DNA of 64,000 nt. It comes from Rostratula benghalensis (lineage: Eukaryota; Chordata; Aves; Charadriiformes; Rostratulidae). Made by a program: the position numbers and the translations under genes. The stretch covers positions 2,070,151 through 2,134,150 of the forward strand of contig VXAI01000087.1 in NCBI GenBank assembly GCA_013399305.1. Direction: 5' to 3'. How positions within the stretch are numbered: position 1 is the stretch's first letter; each line of letters starts with the position of its first letter. The notes under the pieces were generated by a model, which searched no databases, was not told the origin of the DNA, and was given only the letters and a program-made list of their open reading frames with translations. Below are positions 12,090-25,920 of the stretch, one piece after another.

Positions 12090-15000
12090 TGTAAACTAAT
12101 GTTGACCCATGCCTCCACTTATTACAATGTGTAGGGTATTCAGAGGAGAAACCTGCAACTAAGAAGCCTCAGAGTTCTTTGCGAGACTGAGAACACACAA
12201 TGTACTGGCCCTTGCCCACAGGGCCAAATGGTGGCCACCAATTTGTTTTATTTACTGATATAGATTACATTTCCTTCCAGAGCTTTTACATCCCTTAATG
12301 AATTGCCAGTGATTGCAGGTCTCCTTATTCAAGACATTTTTACATAAAGGGGATCTATAACTGCCCTGATACAATCTGTGATGGCTTGAGGATGAGTGGG
12401 CTGAAGAATGGAGTTGGTGTCTTTCCAAATGCCACAAATTTATTCGGTGCAGTTGTTTAGTGCTTGTAGCCTCTATTAGAAATTTTTGTTCTAATTGGAA
12501 CCTAGTTGTAAATGCTGGGACAGAATATAGTTTTTCTCCAGTCACTCTTTTCGGCTTTATCTCAAATAAGTTTTCTAAATTCAAAGCAGCATTTTGTGTA
12601 TCATGCTTAGAGTTACTGCTTTATCTGCCTTGTAATATTATTCTTTTGGTTTTTCTTAAACTTTTGTTTCCAATTTCTATTTCTAACTTTAATTTTGCTT
12701 TCCTCTTTTCATTATGTGCAGGTTCATAACTCAAAAAAAAATACTCTGACTGAAGAAAAGACTCTTAAACCTCATGGAGTAACAGTAGCACAAAATAGGG
12801 GATTTTAATATACTAGAGGATAATAAAATAAATCTGCCTTCTTTCTTTCCTCTAAGAAATCAAACTACTCTCATATTCAGCATTTATTAGACAGTATTTA
12901 TTCTTCAATTTTTTTTTTAATTAAACAAAGTAGGTGCATTCTAGTTACATTACACTAGAAAAGCTTTTTGCTGCTACTTATTTTTACTATTTATAAATAT
13001 CTGACAAATTGTGAGACATATTCATTAACCATAGAAGTTTCTGTAGTTCAGACAACCATACTTTTCCATTTTGCTGGAAATGAGAAGTGTATCTTTTGTC
13101 TGTATCACTTTCTTGTTTACTTGGTTTTCATTATATCTGGCCCTTTAACGTAGTGAGAATGATCTGAAGCAGGGGTTTTGTTAAGTTCTTGTTTCCTTAA
13201 CAATCAACACCGAAAATGGGACTAATGGGAGGAAACCAAGGTAAAAAAGGAACTTTAATATGAATAGCTAAGTTTGCTCTCATTCTTCATGTACCTAAGG
13301 AAATGGGGGGAAAAGAGAATTAAAATGGGAAACAGAAAGAAATGGAGTGCTGAACAGCATTTTCCATGTACTCCCATTAATTGAAGTCTATCTCCAGTAT
13401 AACCAATCTTTAGTTTTATAGGAAAGGAAGAACTATAAAAGAAGCAGTAGAAATGACAAGGAAAACAGTCTGGGCTTGTCAGAAAATTCTAGTGCTTGCA
13501 GGACCATGGGCAAAGGAGCTGTGCTTTATAATTACCCCAGAGCAGTTAATAAAGAATTTGAAAACTTTCACTCATCTCCCTCATTTTCACTCCCTGAAGG
13601 ATAAAAATAGGAACTTTCTACTCTTTTGTCCTGTGATTTCTCAGAGCAAATACAATTCAATATACAAATCACAGTGGAAAACATATTTTCTCAAAATTTT
13701 CAGCTGTTTACAGAGCCAACATATTTGGATAATGCACAGAAACATTTTTTTTATCATTTTAATAGCTTAAATGTCCAAATGACTCACCCGCTAATCTTGT
13801 AAAGTCTCCTTTTCATTGGTAAACCTTTTCAGCACAACTACAGCATAGACACATAAGCATGAAAGCCTACAGAAGGGTTAATTTGGAGCAAGTGAACATA
13901 TTTTGGTTTGAGACTCACAGCACAAAATTAAAACTGGTTTTCATTTCTTCACCAATTATGTCATAATCCTAGAATTGTTAGGACTAGATTTCTCATACCT
14001 CCATTTTCTTTTTCTTTCTGATTTTTTTTTCCAAATGTATAGGGTGTTTGTTTACAAATACCAGCCAGAGGAGCCATTCTGTTTGTTTCTATCTGTGCTT
14101 TCATCTCTCTATTCACACATCTGAGATTGTAAAATGAGCCCTCTATAAACAGGAGTAATTGATACTAAAGTAATTATGTAATGCTATCACCAGTTTAGTC
14201 TCTAAACCTGATCGGTCCTTCATTGCTCCACAGGATGTATTGATGTATTTTAGAGCCAATGAGACATTCCATTTTAAATCTTATTATACTTAAGAAATAG
14301 ATAATTTTTTCCCTTTACCCTAGTTCTCAAATAAAGGCACAGAGTAAATGAAGTATAATTTCTTTATCTTTTTCTCTATGAAGTGCCAACAAATTGTTTA
14401 AAATATTTTAAAACTCTTGTGGATACCTCCATAGCACTTACCAAATTCCCTTCAAATATAGGCAAATAAAGTGCAACAGTATTAACTGTGACCTACCAAG
14501 TTTGAGGTCATCATTCCTTTATTTGCAGTCACAACTCCAAAATAAAATTCAATTAAGCAGAGTTATGTTGATTTACAAATATTCTGATCCACCCCTGCTG
14601 CATGATATGCTATACTTGTGCCTCAAGTATATTTTAAGGCAGCTGTGACAACATATGAAATGTGTCTGCTATTTTTAGATCTACCTAACTCTTGTTTTCT
14701 TTTATGTAAACACCTTTCTACCTCTTCTGAGATCATAATTTTCATATTTGACATGCACGATATCACCTCTTGCTTTGAGTAATTACACGGTACAGTACCT
14801 GAAAACCTTGTCCCTCTTATTAAAGCATACAATGTATTGCAGCCATCGTTTTCCTAAGTGTTCTCTGCCTGTGGAGTCTTGATGACATAATTCAGATCTG
14901 CTTGCAAGACCCTCACCTCAGACCAAGTACATTCTAATTACATGACTTTACGGTTTCTTGGGAAAGGAGAAGTGAAGCACTTCATATTATATTTTGTAAT

Positions 15001-16410
15001 AGTTTCGGGGAGGCGGGGGGAGGTGACATGCAGAAGATATAAGCATTACACACTAAAATTACGGGGACATTTTCTTTAAATAAAATGTGACAGCACAAAA
15101 TCAATGTGTCTTATGCATAATGGATACACAGTGTCTCAGTGTTATGGGTTTTTTAAAATGTTTTATTAATTTAAGTGTTTTATTACCTTTTGCCAGGATC
15201 TCGGTTTGGGAAACTGTTACTGCAATTAAAAGTTTCATATTTTGTAAGCTGGTTTTATTTTCAGATTATTTGAGGCCATTGATTTTATAAAAGACAATGT
15301 TTAAAAGTAAGTCAATGGGCAGTAAGGAAACACTGAGAAGACAGTTTGTAAAGGTAGATGGGTAGAAGGCAAAGAAAAGTCCTAATCCTGGAAGAGGAAA
15401 CTGATTTAGTCTGCAAATAAGGTGACAACTGTTAAAAATAAGGGTTATAAATGTAATAAGTCTTCAGAATGTGGTTCTTCAGAGCATGGTAGACTATTCA
15501 TCATCAGTTTTATATTTTTGTTAAGGGGCTTTATAATTACTTCATTTTACAGTTGGAACAAACTGAAATAGAATTGTGCTGACTTGGCAAAGAGAGGTAT
15601 GAATAAGTTTTGTGTCCTCAGACATTGTCCCTGATTATTAACAATCCTTACCTTTGCTGTGAGCCCATCAAATATGCAAATGTAACCATCTGTAGAAGCA
15701 ATGTAAAAAACAGAGGGAAATACATCCAAGCTTTTTAAAAGAAACTTCAGTATTGTACATGTAGTGTTATGATCATGACTTACACTCTTTATGCTTCTCA
15801 GTACATAAAAAAAGACCCTGTTCATAATTTGAAATGATTCTATAAAAACACAGTTGCCTCATCTTTAAAGACACTCAAACTATTTTAAATATTTTTTTTT
15901 ACCACATATTTGTTTTCCCAGTTACTAAAATTCACCAGCTTTAAAACATGCATTAGTAATTGTCAAAAACAACCCTACACTGCCTTTAAAAACGTTTCAA
16001 CTGAGTTGCCTCCCTGGATCATGAAAGAGAATTTTCTTTTATCTCTTCATTAGGAAGGAAAAGCCAATGTCTTAATTTCAGAATGCATAACCTGAAAATT
16101 TCCTTTAATTAACACTTTAAGGACAGTTGGGAAAACCAATACCTAGTCCATTTAGTTAATATACAAATAATCCTGATAAGAAGATATCTGTAACAAATAT
16201 CCCAGAAGTTAGACCACGAAAGGCCTTGTGCTTTCTATCCTTACTGCTCATTTCCTTGGACATCTTTCAGAAGGAATGAATTCAGATTTCTATATAAACT
16301 CTGAAATACATAAGAGTAGGCTTTTTTCCTGCGAGTTTTTTGAGCAAGTGCACAGCACCATGTGTAAACAGTAAAAAAGACTAATATAAAGAATGTATAC
16401 TGACTATCTG
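12090..16410. other. Unique non-coding stretch
   Basis: No gene or interspersed repeat was recognised. A G-rich patch at 15005-15023 (runs of 4 and 6 G) is the only compositional oddity. Open frames are short and without recognisable domains. Confidence 0.5.
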
Positions 16411-17228
16411 GAGATAGATGGAGAATCCACAGCCTTTCTGGGAAATATTTCCCAGTGTTTGACCACCCTCATAATAAAAAAGTGTTTTCTTATGTTCACA
16501 GGAAATTTCCTTATTTTAATTTGTCTGCACTGACCCATCTCTTGCAAGTGGGCACCATCATTTACTCCTAACGGAGCCTTCTGTATATTGACCTCCTGAG
16601 CCTTTTCTGTGCTGGACCATACTTGTTTTCATAGCCTTTCTTCATACAAAGGATGTTCTAATCCCTTAATCATCTTTGAGGCCCTTTGCTGGACTCTCCA
16701 TTACATCCCTGTTTCTGTTGTACTGGGGAGCTCAGAACTGGACCCTGTGCTCTAGATGTGTCTCACAGTGGACGAGCAGAGGGGAAAGATCACCTTGTTG
16801 ACCTGCTGTCAATGCCTTTCTTAATGTAATCTAAGATGCTGCTGGCTATCTTTGCTGTGAGAATGCATTGCTGGCTCATTTTCCACTTGTGAACATCAGA
16901 ACAAAAGGTCTTCTTCTGCCAAGCTGCTTTCCAATATGCTTTCCCACTCTGCCTGGGGAGCATGTGGATGCTTTCCTCCTCTCCAGGGGCAGGACTTTTG
17001 ATTTCCCCTTGATTCCCTTCATCCCTTTTCTCCAGCCCGCCCAGGTGTCCCTAAACTGCAGCACGACCCTCTGGTGTATCAACTCCCACCTGCAAACCTT
17101 CTGAGGGTACACTCTGTCCCTTGTCCAAATCAGGGATGAAGATGTTAATCAAAATCGGCCCTAGTATTGAGCCCTGTGATACACCACTAATGACCAGCCT
17201 CCAATGGGCTTCTGCGGCATTGTTTTTC
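16411..17228 (-). mobile_element. CR1 LINE fragment with decayed reverse transcriptase (antisense)
   Basis: About 0.8 kb of CR1 in antisense orientation, running from near the 3' end ('aatccacagcctttctgggaa') into the ORF2 reverse-transcriptase domain. Translating the minus strand over 17191-17123 gives ISGVSQGSILGPILINIF, clearly the conserved CR1 RT motif with consensus GVPQGS-LGP. Just downstream, in another frame (17114-17079), is the remnant of the catalytic F-A-D-D motif. It reads F-A-G-G-S-stop, so both catalytic aspartates are lost. The frame change and the stop show a long-dead copy. The terminal microsatellite and last ~170 bp of CR1 are missing at the 16411 end. The element is therefore truncated at both ends relative to a full CR1 of about 4.5 kb. 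Confidence 0.9.
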
Positions 17229-17415
17229 AATATTTGCTTCTTTCTGGTAAAACACTGAGAAACATTACAGTTGATTTAGTGTATTAGATGCGATACTGCT
17301 TTTTTCTCATCAGTTATGCAAGTAAAACGTTGGACTTTTATGAACCTGTTCCACTCTTATTTCATAATTTTTGAAAATTTTCCTTCCTTTTGAATTTGGC
17401 TAATGGCATTCAGGG

Positions 17416-17459
17416 TTTTTTTTGTGTTTTTTTTTTTTTTTGTTTTGTTTTGTTTTTTC
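17416..17459. repeat. T-rich low-complexity tract, (TTTTG)n-like
   Basis: A run of T with periodic single G residues, ending in three TTTTG units. It starts about 190 bp beyond the internal edge of the CR1 fragment, so it is not obviously that element's tail. Confidence 0.85.
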
Positions 17460-19399
17460 TGAATTCAAGTTCCTCATATCAAACTGATTCCCAAAGCAGA
17501 TTTCTGTAACTCCTTCAAAGTGCAATAAGTAACTGAAGCATCAAGGAGTACATACAGGGAGAAAGAGTGGAGTGTAGGTGTCTGAATCCACTTAATAGCT
17601 ATGAAAATTGGCAGATTCTGATTATTTCAATATATTAGTGATGCTTAATACCATAGGCATAAAGAATTGTTTAATGCTTGCATATTGGAGGATGTTCATA
17701 CAATAAAAGCTAGCCCTAAACAGCAGCTGAGTATTTGTACTTACCATTTATGTATAAAATTCTGTTTTCCCCTATCCTAAAAATGTGGTGATAGTACTTC
17801 CTACTGCTAGTGCTAAGAAGCAAAATAAACATAAGACCGTGATATCATATGAGAATGTATGACCTAATACATAACATTTAATTGTGAGAAAAAAGAAATC
17901 ATATTTACACTCTTTCATGATGTATTAAGAACAAATGAAAAAAAAAAAAAGATTCTGACTCTCTCAATATTTATGGGAGAGATTTTTTCTCTGCCATTAA
18001 TTATATGAAAATTACATGTCTAGTTTAAGTTCACCATGTAGACCCCCCTGAATCTCTAGTCAATGAAGAAAGACTGTCACCTTTAGAATATAGTTCGTCT
18101 TCCTGGTATCTAAGAGACCAAATTTAATTGAGCACAACTGAATAGTACAGACAAAAAAAAATCTATATTAGATATACAGGTACAGTTAACAGATGATAGT
18201 AAATTCACATTCATTCTTAATTAGGGTTATTGCTTAAAATTTTAGTTTGAATCTTGTTTCAGCAATAAAAGCTTATGAAGGCAAACATTGCATCTATTTA
18301 TATTTCTTTAGCCAGTTACTTAATCTGCACTGAAGTTGCTCAACTTTATTACAGTTCAAATTATGAACTCTTTACTTTTCCTTTTTTTAAATTTTTTTTT
18401 TTGTAATCACTGGGTACTGTGCTTTATCATTGTATTTTAATATTCAGAAAAGGGATATTTTAACATCTCATAAATACAGGACAAAAATATTCATTTTGCT
18501 GAAATAAATAGTGTTATTCTTCAGGTTCTAATTACATTATCGATCACTGTGTTTTCTGACGTACCTTATTCTTAATGGGTGCTTGAAATTAAGTGGCTGA
18601 GGAGCTGAGGATTCTTCTTTTTTTTTTGCTATGTTTCTTCTTTTATATTGAAGAGAACTCAGTCTCAAGCGGGTCTGTACCACATCAGTTGCTAGATGTA
18701 TCAAATTAAAGACCCTGCTTGTCTAGAGAAAATCATTGTGTTATAGAAGGAAGGAAGGGAAACTCAAAGGAAAATTAAAATTGTTATTAAAATAGAATCC
18801 TGGGGCCACATGGTTAGCTGCTTGATGACTACTGAAGTTACCTTTAAGTAAGTTTTAAGTGGTTAATATCTTGCAAGTAAGGAAAGAAATTACTCTAAGA
18901 AGGATATGTCGAGAAGAAATAATTGAATCCATTAATTACGAAATTTTCCTAACCTTAAAGAACTGCTTAAAAGAAAATATAATGATTGTGGAACATGAGC
19001 ATAAGACTAAAATAATTGAGAAATTGTCAGTTGTGTGATAAGAGTTAGAAGGAAGGAAGGAAGAAGAGGCAGAACTGAAAAATTAGAAAAAGCCACTTCC
19101 AGTTATGAATGAAGGTGAATTACTGATGGAATCTCAAGGACAGAAAATTCATTTAAAAAAAGACACCAAAATGTCCAGAGTTTGAATTGAAAGGGGAGAA
19201 TGTGTCTGTGCGAGGAAAATCCAATCAAGACAGCAATGACAAGATGTAACGACAGGAGCCTGAATTAGGTGCTTTACAGTACAAGTAAACTGTAATCCAG
19301 TAAACTGACTGGATTAGGGATTTGCTGCGTGATTTACCCTGCAAAAGGGAGAGTATAAAATTCACATCAGGCCAAGTTAATTTGTTAATGATTTCAAAA

Positions 19400-19443
19400 G
19401 TTGTTTTTTGATTTTTGGGTTTGGGGTTTTTGGGGTTTTTTTA
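19400..19443. repeat. T/G-rich tract (GGTTT/GGGGTTTTT)
   Basis: Alternating T runs and G runs (GGG, GGGG, GGGG) within about 44 bp. It is the complement of the A/CC tracts seen elsewhere in this window. Three G runs of three or more are one short of a canonical G-quadruplex pattern. Confidence 0.8.
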
Positions 19444-20200
19444 TGACAGTGACATAGGACAAAGCTGTCAGAAAGCTCTTGGTCTGTAATGACACAGGAG
19501 GGAGAAAATGCAGGGTTTAAGATCCTCAGTTTCACACTGCTATGAGGTGTGATCCTCTAGAACTAAAACCATGACTTCTAGCTGTCTGGGGACTTTTGAA
19601 AAGTATTCTTTAGGCTTTGTTTCCACTTGCTGATTCATTAGACAGTGGAATATTTTTATTTTTTTTAAAGTGCATATTTAAAGAAGTGTGGGAAGGATGT
19701 TTGGTTTGCAATTGCCTTTAAACTTTGGGTGTCCTGATGTGTACTTTCTGGATGCTGTCAAGGCAGTTGTGCACACCCCAGAGACAAATGTAACCAGCCT
19801 CACGAGGATGGAAGTTTATTTTATAATTAATTATTCACCCCCAAAAGTGTACATGTGTCTCTATTATAAAAAATATACATTTCACTCCCAGCTTTATGGT
19901 ACTTTAGAAATATTATGGACCATATGTCTACTTACATTCCTTATCTACATAAGTAAATAAAAAAGGGTTAAGACATAAGGTATTAGAAGGACTCAGAACT
20001 AATTTGTTAGAACTTGCTTTGTGCATTACAGTTTATTGAAGGACATCAGATTGTTCTAAGAAAACTAAAGGAGCAGCAGTTGCGTTGTCCAAATATCAAA
20101 GTATCCAAGACAAAAACACTGAGTGCTTATGTTTTTATTATCATTAAACCCACATAATTAGTCTGAGATAAATAGACAAACACTAAATACAAAATGTATT

Positions 20201-20252
20201 TGTTGTTGGGCATGTATGCTTACCAATGTTGTTGGGCATGTATGCTTACCAA
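20201..20252. repeat. Perfect 26-bp tandem duplication
   Basis: Two identical, directly adjacent copies of a 26-bp unit occupy 20201-20226 and 20227-20252. The unit begins 'tgttgttggg' and ends 'gcttaccaa'. A further 3 bp of the unit follow at 20253-20255. Perfect identity of non-microsatellite copies indicates a recent duplication, possibly polymorphic. No gene function is implied. Confidence 0.97.
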
Positions 20253-22539
20253 TGTGGCTGATAAGTGAAAATAGGAAATCTAATGCTAGGTTAAGTACTC
20301 TGGGACAGAAAATTTCTACCATAAGAAGTGTTGAGTAGAAAAACAAGAATGTGCTGAGATATCAAGATCTCTACCGATATTATAGCTGCTGAGTGGATAA
20401 TAAGAATGGAGTAATATGGTGAGTATCATTAAAAATACAATATCCAATACTCCATGGACTGGCAGGATCTGCTATTGTCCACTGCCTCAAAAAGGACGTG
20501 CTGCAGTGCCATTTTGAAGTAACATTTAATGAGCTTTTAATGGAACTCACGGTACCTGAACATATTCAAATTTAGTTTTTTGCATAGTTTCAAATGCATG
20601 GTGATTCTTTCAGTGGGTTTTAGCACCAATCCTTCATGCCGTCCTGAAATCCATAATCTAAAAGAGATTGATTTTATTTTTAACTGACATTTAGAAGTGG
20701 CAAAGCTTCTTCTACAAATTGCTTGTCACTTAAAATAGATTGTTGATACTCTGTCATCAAGAGATAATGCAGAATATAATTAGTCCTTTTCAAAATTTTA
20801 TGCCTTTAAATACAAAAATTATACACATTAGGCATGCCTCTCAAAAAAAATATGATATATCAATGCATGCAAATCACTGTGTCTTTATAAATATTTTCTT
20901 AGGAAGCAGAACATCCTATTAATACAGAACCAACCAGAAAGCACTGATCAGCTTTCACAGGGTCAATTTTCTAGTCATCCCAAATTTTCAGGTGAAATCT
21001 GGAAAGACAAACTATCAAATACAGTGAGAATGTTAAAACAAATAAAAAAAATGATTTTTTATAAAAATGCTTATAATTACTTGAATTTACAAAGATAAGA
21101 ATTAATTAACTATGAAATTGTGAGAAAATTACCGAAACACAGTAAGCTTATTCTCTGAAAATGACAATCAATGTATTATATATCATTAAGTTTTTTAAGG
21201 TGTACCTCAGTCTAAATCAGACTGCTGATATATGATAAAATGTCCTTTATGTTGTGCTGTGTAGATATAACCCACTTAAAAAGGAGGAAATGATTTTGTA
21301 AAACAGCTCATTATTTTTACATGTGGAATGCATGATAGATTTGAACAAGATATTGAACATGTGGGGAAACAACACCCATAACTCATTCAGTTTTCAGTTA
21401 TCATGGGTTTTTTGTGACTTTGTGAAGATCAAAGGTTTCATTCAAACCACTGACCACATCCAAAGTTTATAAACTCATTATGGAAAATTATATATTTAAA
21501 TATAGGTAAAAACTTAAACCTTTATACTAATTTTTGGCTCCTATCTTCATCTGTATATTAATTTAATGTTTAAACATGCACATATATGCATATATGTTTA
21601 TGTGTACGTATTTCTGCAACATCCTGTAAAGAACAAGCACTGGTATCTATCTAAGACCACCTTTTGCAGCTGACACCTTCTCATAAAAAGAGAAATGCAC
21701 TGTAAAGTGAGCTGGTCCTAAAATGACAGCTAAAAAGAAGACCAAATAGGGCCTTCAGCTTGCACATTTTAAGATTCTGACAGAATGACCTCTATTTCTG
21801 TCACTTCATAACTTTCATACAATAGATGTCACAAAAATAGCAGAAAGATATTGTCATGATAATCTCTGGGTCCTGGACCTGTAATCAGATCTTTATCCTA
21901 TTCCCTTGCAAAGTCCCAGAGACTTTTTTTTTAGGGCTGGGCGCGTTTCATTTATTTTGAGTAGTCTAAAAGTCAGCAACTAGACCAAGCTATGGGTTCT
22001 ACATACAGTCAATAAAGGGGGAAAAAAAAAATAATAATTTAACTCATTTCACCATTTTTAGAGCATGGTGAATCCAATTGTAAAGACCAGCTCAGATACG
22101 TAGAACTGATGATAGTCTTGGATATCCCACTTTCCAAAGTTACACAGCATAAATCCTGCCATCAGAGAGTACCTGAGGTAAATCACAGATTGGACATTGA
22201 TGACTGAGTTTGTTACTAAATTGAAGCCTCCTTTCTTCATCTAAGTGGTCAACTACTTCAGTTGCAAGGTGAGAGCCTTGAACGGCCAGTGAAAATGGTA
22301 CTTTTCACATGGTCTACTATTGCAGGCATAAGAATGGACATAGCAACTTTTCTAAATGTGGAAACTTCTGGTGTTAAAACATTTTGAATTGAATAGTTTG
22401 TATTTTGACGAGGCACCTGTTTTCATTTCATAAATTAGTAATGTTATAGACAGGGTAGAAACCACCTTAGCAATGAAAAAATCCTCCAAAAATCTGAAAG
22501 TAACACCTTTGTAATTAAAGAGGCCTTGTAAAGATGACC

Positions 22540-22575
22540 AAAAAAAACCAAAACCAAAACCAAAAACCAAAACCC
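22540..22575. repeat. (CCAAAA)n low-complexity tract
   Basis: About five irregular CCAAAA/CCAAAAA units, ending in 'aaccctggttt'. This is the most regular example of the A/CC tracts that recur across the window. Confidence 0.85.
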
Positions 22576-22944
22576 TGGTTTGGGAATTGCTAATAATTGT
22601 TCTGCAATCAGAATAAAGAAATGCTGAAATATTAGACTTTAATCATGTCTCTGATTTGCAAATGTATGCTGTGCTGTGACCTCACTATTTCCTGTGTTGT
22701 CCCGGATGTTTCTGGAAAGACATTCCTTTACTTTTTGTGTTGAGATCAGCAACATTCTCTCTTTTTCACTGTGCTGATTGTGGGAGTCATCCCAGGATGT
22801 ATTCCAGGAGGAATCCTGGGGAAGGCTGGAAGCTTTGCAATGCACTAGTAGATTTGCCTCATGTCACAATTCCAAAGTAAGTAGGTTCTAGCTGAAGCCA
22901 AAGTTTTTACCTTCAGGTATGCAAATATGCAAAAAGTCCAAACT

Positions 22945-22983
22945 GGGGGGGAAAAAAAAAAAGAAAAAAAGAAAAAAAAAAGG
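22945..22983. repeat. G7 run followed by A-rich tract
   Basis: Seven G residues are followed by A runs interrupted by single G residues. Strongly purine-only on the plus strand. Confidence 0.88.
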
Positions 22984-25850
22984 CTGTTTTGCATATGAAG
23001 ACATGTGGACATCAGATTGTCCAAGATCGTACATAAACAAACCAGGCAAGATTATGGTATGGACTTACCTAAAAGGTAGTGTAAACAATGTTGTGCAGTG
23101 CAACCTAAGAAGTCTGTAATTATGTTATTTAATTATTCATAATGACAGCTGTCAAGTAGAACACATTCACCATGTTAAATTGTGCTTGCAATGAAGGTAA
23201 CTTCACTCCTGCTTATGCAATGAGATACCTCTTGTACTTGCCAGCATATGATTTCAGAAGACTTCACAAGAACTGTCCCTGAGGACTTTCTGCATCTAAT
23301 CTCATGTCACTCAATAATCTTTCATTTTTCCACTGAAACATAGAAAGAAACAGCTATGGAAGAAAGGCAAGAAAATGTTTATAGTTCCAAAAATAAATAC
23401 ATTATAAAAAGTGAATGAAGCATTTCACTTTTAACCAGAGCACCTGTATAGTACATCTGTTCCAGCCGCTATCACAACATTTGCTGATTCTCTCCAGACA
23501 ATGGCAGTGTGTTTTGTTTTCTGGGAATAGAAAGATAGAAAGCCTCTGATGAACCTGAAATTTTCAGGGTGATTATAAATAATAGTCTTCTTGGAAAACA
23601 CTATTCAGCATGCCAGCAGTTTGTAGCCTTGTGAGCCTTTCCATTTCTAACAGACTGGGATCTGATCCTAATGAATTCAGCAGATCTGACTTTAGCAGCA
23701 TCAGCAGGGCAAGTTTAGGTGAGCCACTTGATGTGCGGTTACATATTCAGCCCCTCTGAAGTCACTAATGTTCATCTGCTTTAAAAATCCCACCGACAGG
23801 GCTCAACATGTCATTTTCAAGCAACGTTTTCAATCTCACAACAATATAGTGTTTAAGGAATACTTCTTCTCCCCAGTATTCCCCTTCTCCTTGAGGACCA
23901 CTTATGTATTTAAGTGCAATTCAGTCTGGAATGGCATACCTGCGGGTCAAAGAACAGACTGAAGGGGTTAAAGCACATAAATCAGAACGAAATACATGGC
24001 TCACTAGAAGGCTCGATTGGATAAAACAAACCATGTATCCATTTGTGCACAGCATGTCTCTCCCAGATGAGCAGAGTTGAGAAAACAGGCTTCATAGACA
24101 GAACAAGTGTTGTCCATTGATGTACATAATAAATCATCAGTCTAGAGAATTTGTCAATAACATGCTGCCCTAAACATCCATATGTCTGTGGCATCAGGCT
24201 CATGTTGTTGCAACTAAATGAGATCTCAACCAACACAGAATGAAAAAAAAAGAAGTGAAGCAGCAGATCACTTTGTAAAAAACAGATGTTTTATCTCCAG
24301 CTCTCTTTCAGAGCACTTGGGCAAACGCATGGTCATTTATGAAAACAAAAAACACTAGTTCATTCTATGCATGCCTATTAAAAACCTACACAGGCCTTGG
24401 GAAAGCTCTTTTATCAATTTCAGACCACCTACAGTTTTCCCAAATACACCACTAACTTTACCAACGCCTACGCAGCTCCACTCTGGTAGATGGTGGGACA
24501 GAGACTAATTGCAACGATGTAGGGGGCAGCTGAGCTGGATTTTGGTTTCAGCTTGACCTCTGCATTGCAGAGGGGTTGTGAGCAAGTCACGTTCATTTCC
24601 CTATCGATATTTAATATGCCTTTTCCATTTAGGCTGTGTTCACCTGGGGTTGTGTGTTTGTGCAATGTCTATGTTGTATTTGTTGGCACTATGGTACAAA
24701 TAAGAACTATCAATGGACATCCAAGAAATGTGGTGAGTTAAACACCGTGACAGCAAAGAAAGTTTCTGAGGAACTAAAGTAAGTTGTGTATTCTAGAAGA
24801 AAGTTATAGTTATTAGTCAAGAGAAAGCTGGTATATATTCAGAAATAAGTGTCTGTGGCCCTCTTACTGCTTAGGATAATCTATAAAGGCCACTAATTTC
24901 TCTCTAAGTTATTATAAATGGTCTAAAATTTAAACCTATTTGCTGCCTGACACTTTCTGCCATGATTCACACCACAATACATGAGTAGCTTAATCAAAAA
25001 TAGATGGAATCATTTAAATGATCTCTCAGAAATCCAAAAGATAAAAAACTTTGATGTATTTAACATAACACTCTATTCACTTCAAACAAGTATGTGTTAT
25101 CTCACAAAGTTTATATTTATATGTAAGGGATTTCTGGGTGGAAAAGAAGGCTCCTTTGTGATTTTTCTTTTGACTGAGATACTCCACCACCTTCTTTTTT
25201 CCAGGAGTCAACTGGTGATAGACAAAACCAGTACTGCTGAGTTCCCAAACTAGACAACTTGTTTCTTGAAGGATTATGGGGAAATGAGTTAGCAAGAATG
25301 GAAGAGATCCTTGTATCTGTAGCATCCCTTGTACCATGGGAAGAACAAAGAGTTAAGGAAAACTACATATCACTGGAAGAAGCTCGAACAACGTGTTTCT
25401 AAGTCCTGTATGGAAATAAAGTATGAAAAGGAAACTTCAAGCTTCTCAGCACAATTCTAGCAGAATTGGACTCCAAAGAACAAATGGACTATGTGAAAGT
25501 GGGCTCAGCAGACTGTTTGCGCTGGCCTGTCCTTGCTAATTCACACCAAGATAGTTTTGTGTAGTATAATGTGAAGGTGACTAAAGAATGCTTAGGATGC
25601 TAAATTTCAAGCTGACTTTCAGAGGTGGCCAACAGTCATGTGGGCACTTAACTCTGTTGTCAGGAATTGCAATTAAACATCATTGTTTGTAGGTGTGATA
25701 AACTCTTAACAAAACTAACACATCAGTGAAGAGTTCCCATCTAAAAAGATTTGAAATTGTCCTTTGGAATACAAAAACTTTATACCTAACTACCAAGAGT
25801 AGCTGCTTTGCAAATGTTAAACTCGGGAGGCTAGTTTTTTTTCTGCTATT

Positions 25851-25920
25851 ATACATACATGTGTGTGTGTGTGTAAAGGCAGAGAGAGAAAGGAAGAGGG
25901 AGAGAGGGATAGAGAAGATG
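25851..25920. repeat. (TG)n microsatellite plus AG-rich tract
   Basis: An ATAC/(TG)n repeat at 25851-25874 is followed after 4 bp by about 40 bp of AG/GGA-rich purine sequence. Compound dinucleotide repeats of this kind are usually length-polymorphic. Confidence 0.9.

Larger units (their letters stand above)
17229..20200. other. Unique non-coding stretch with T-rich low-complexity tracts
   Basis: No gene or interspersed repeat was recognised. T-rich low-complexity sequence lies at 17416-17459. A TTTGGGG-type tract lies at 19400-19443. Short GAAGGAAGG runs occur near 18749 and 19050. Confidence 0.5.

Noticed and set aside
15005..15023. G-quadruplex candidate
   Set aside because: Only two G runs of four or more are present, so it does not meet the usual four-run pattern.
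16876..17112. Minus-strand 78-codon open frame taken as a gene
   Set aside because: It lies wholly inside the antisense CR1 fragment and is in a shifted frame relative to the reverse transcriptase.
22058..22240. Minus-strand 60-codon frame with membrane-like composition
   Set aside because: A stop codon lies immediately before the ATG, the frame is short, no family was recognised and no clear splice sites were found.
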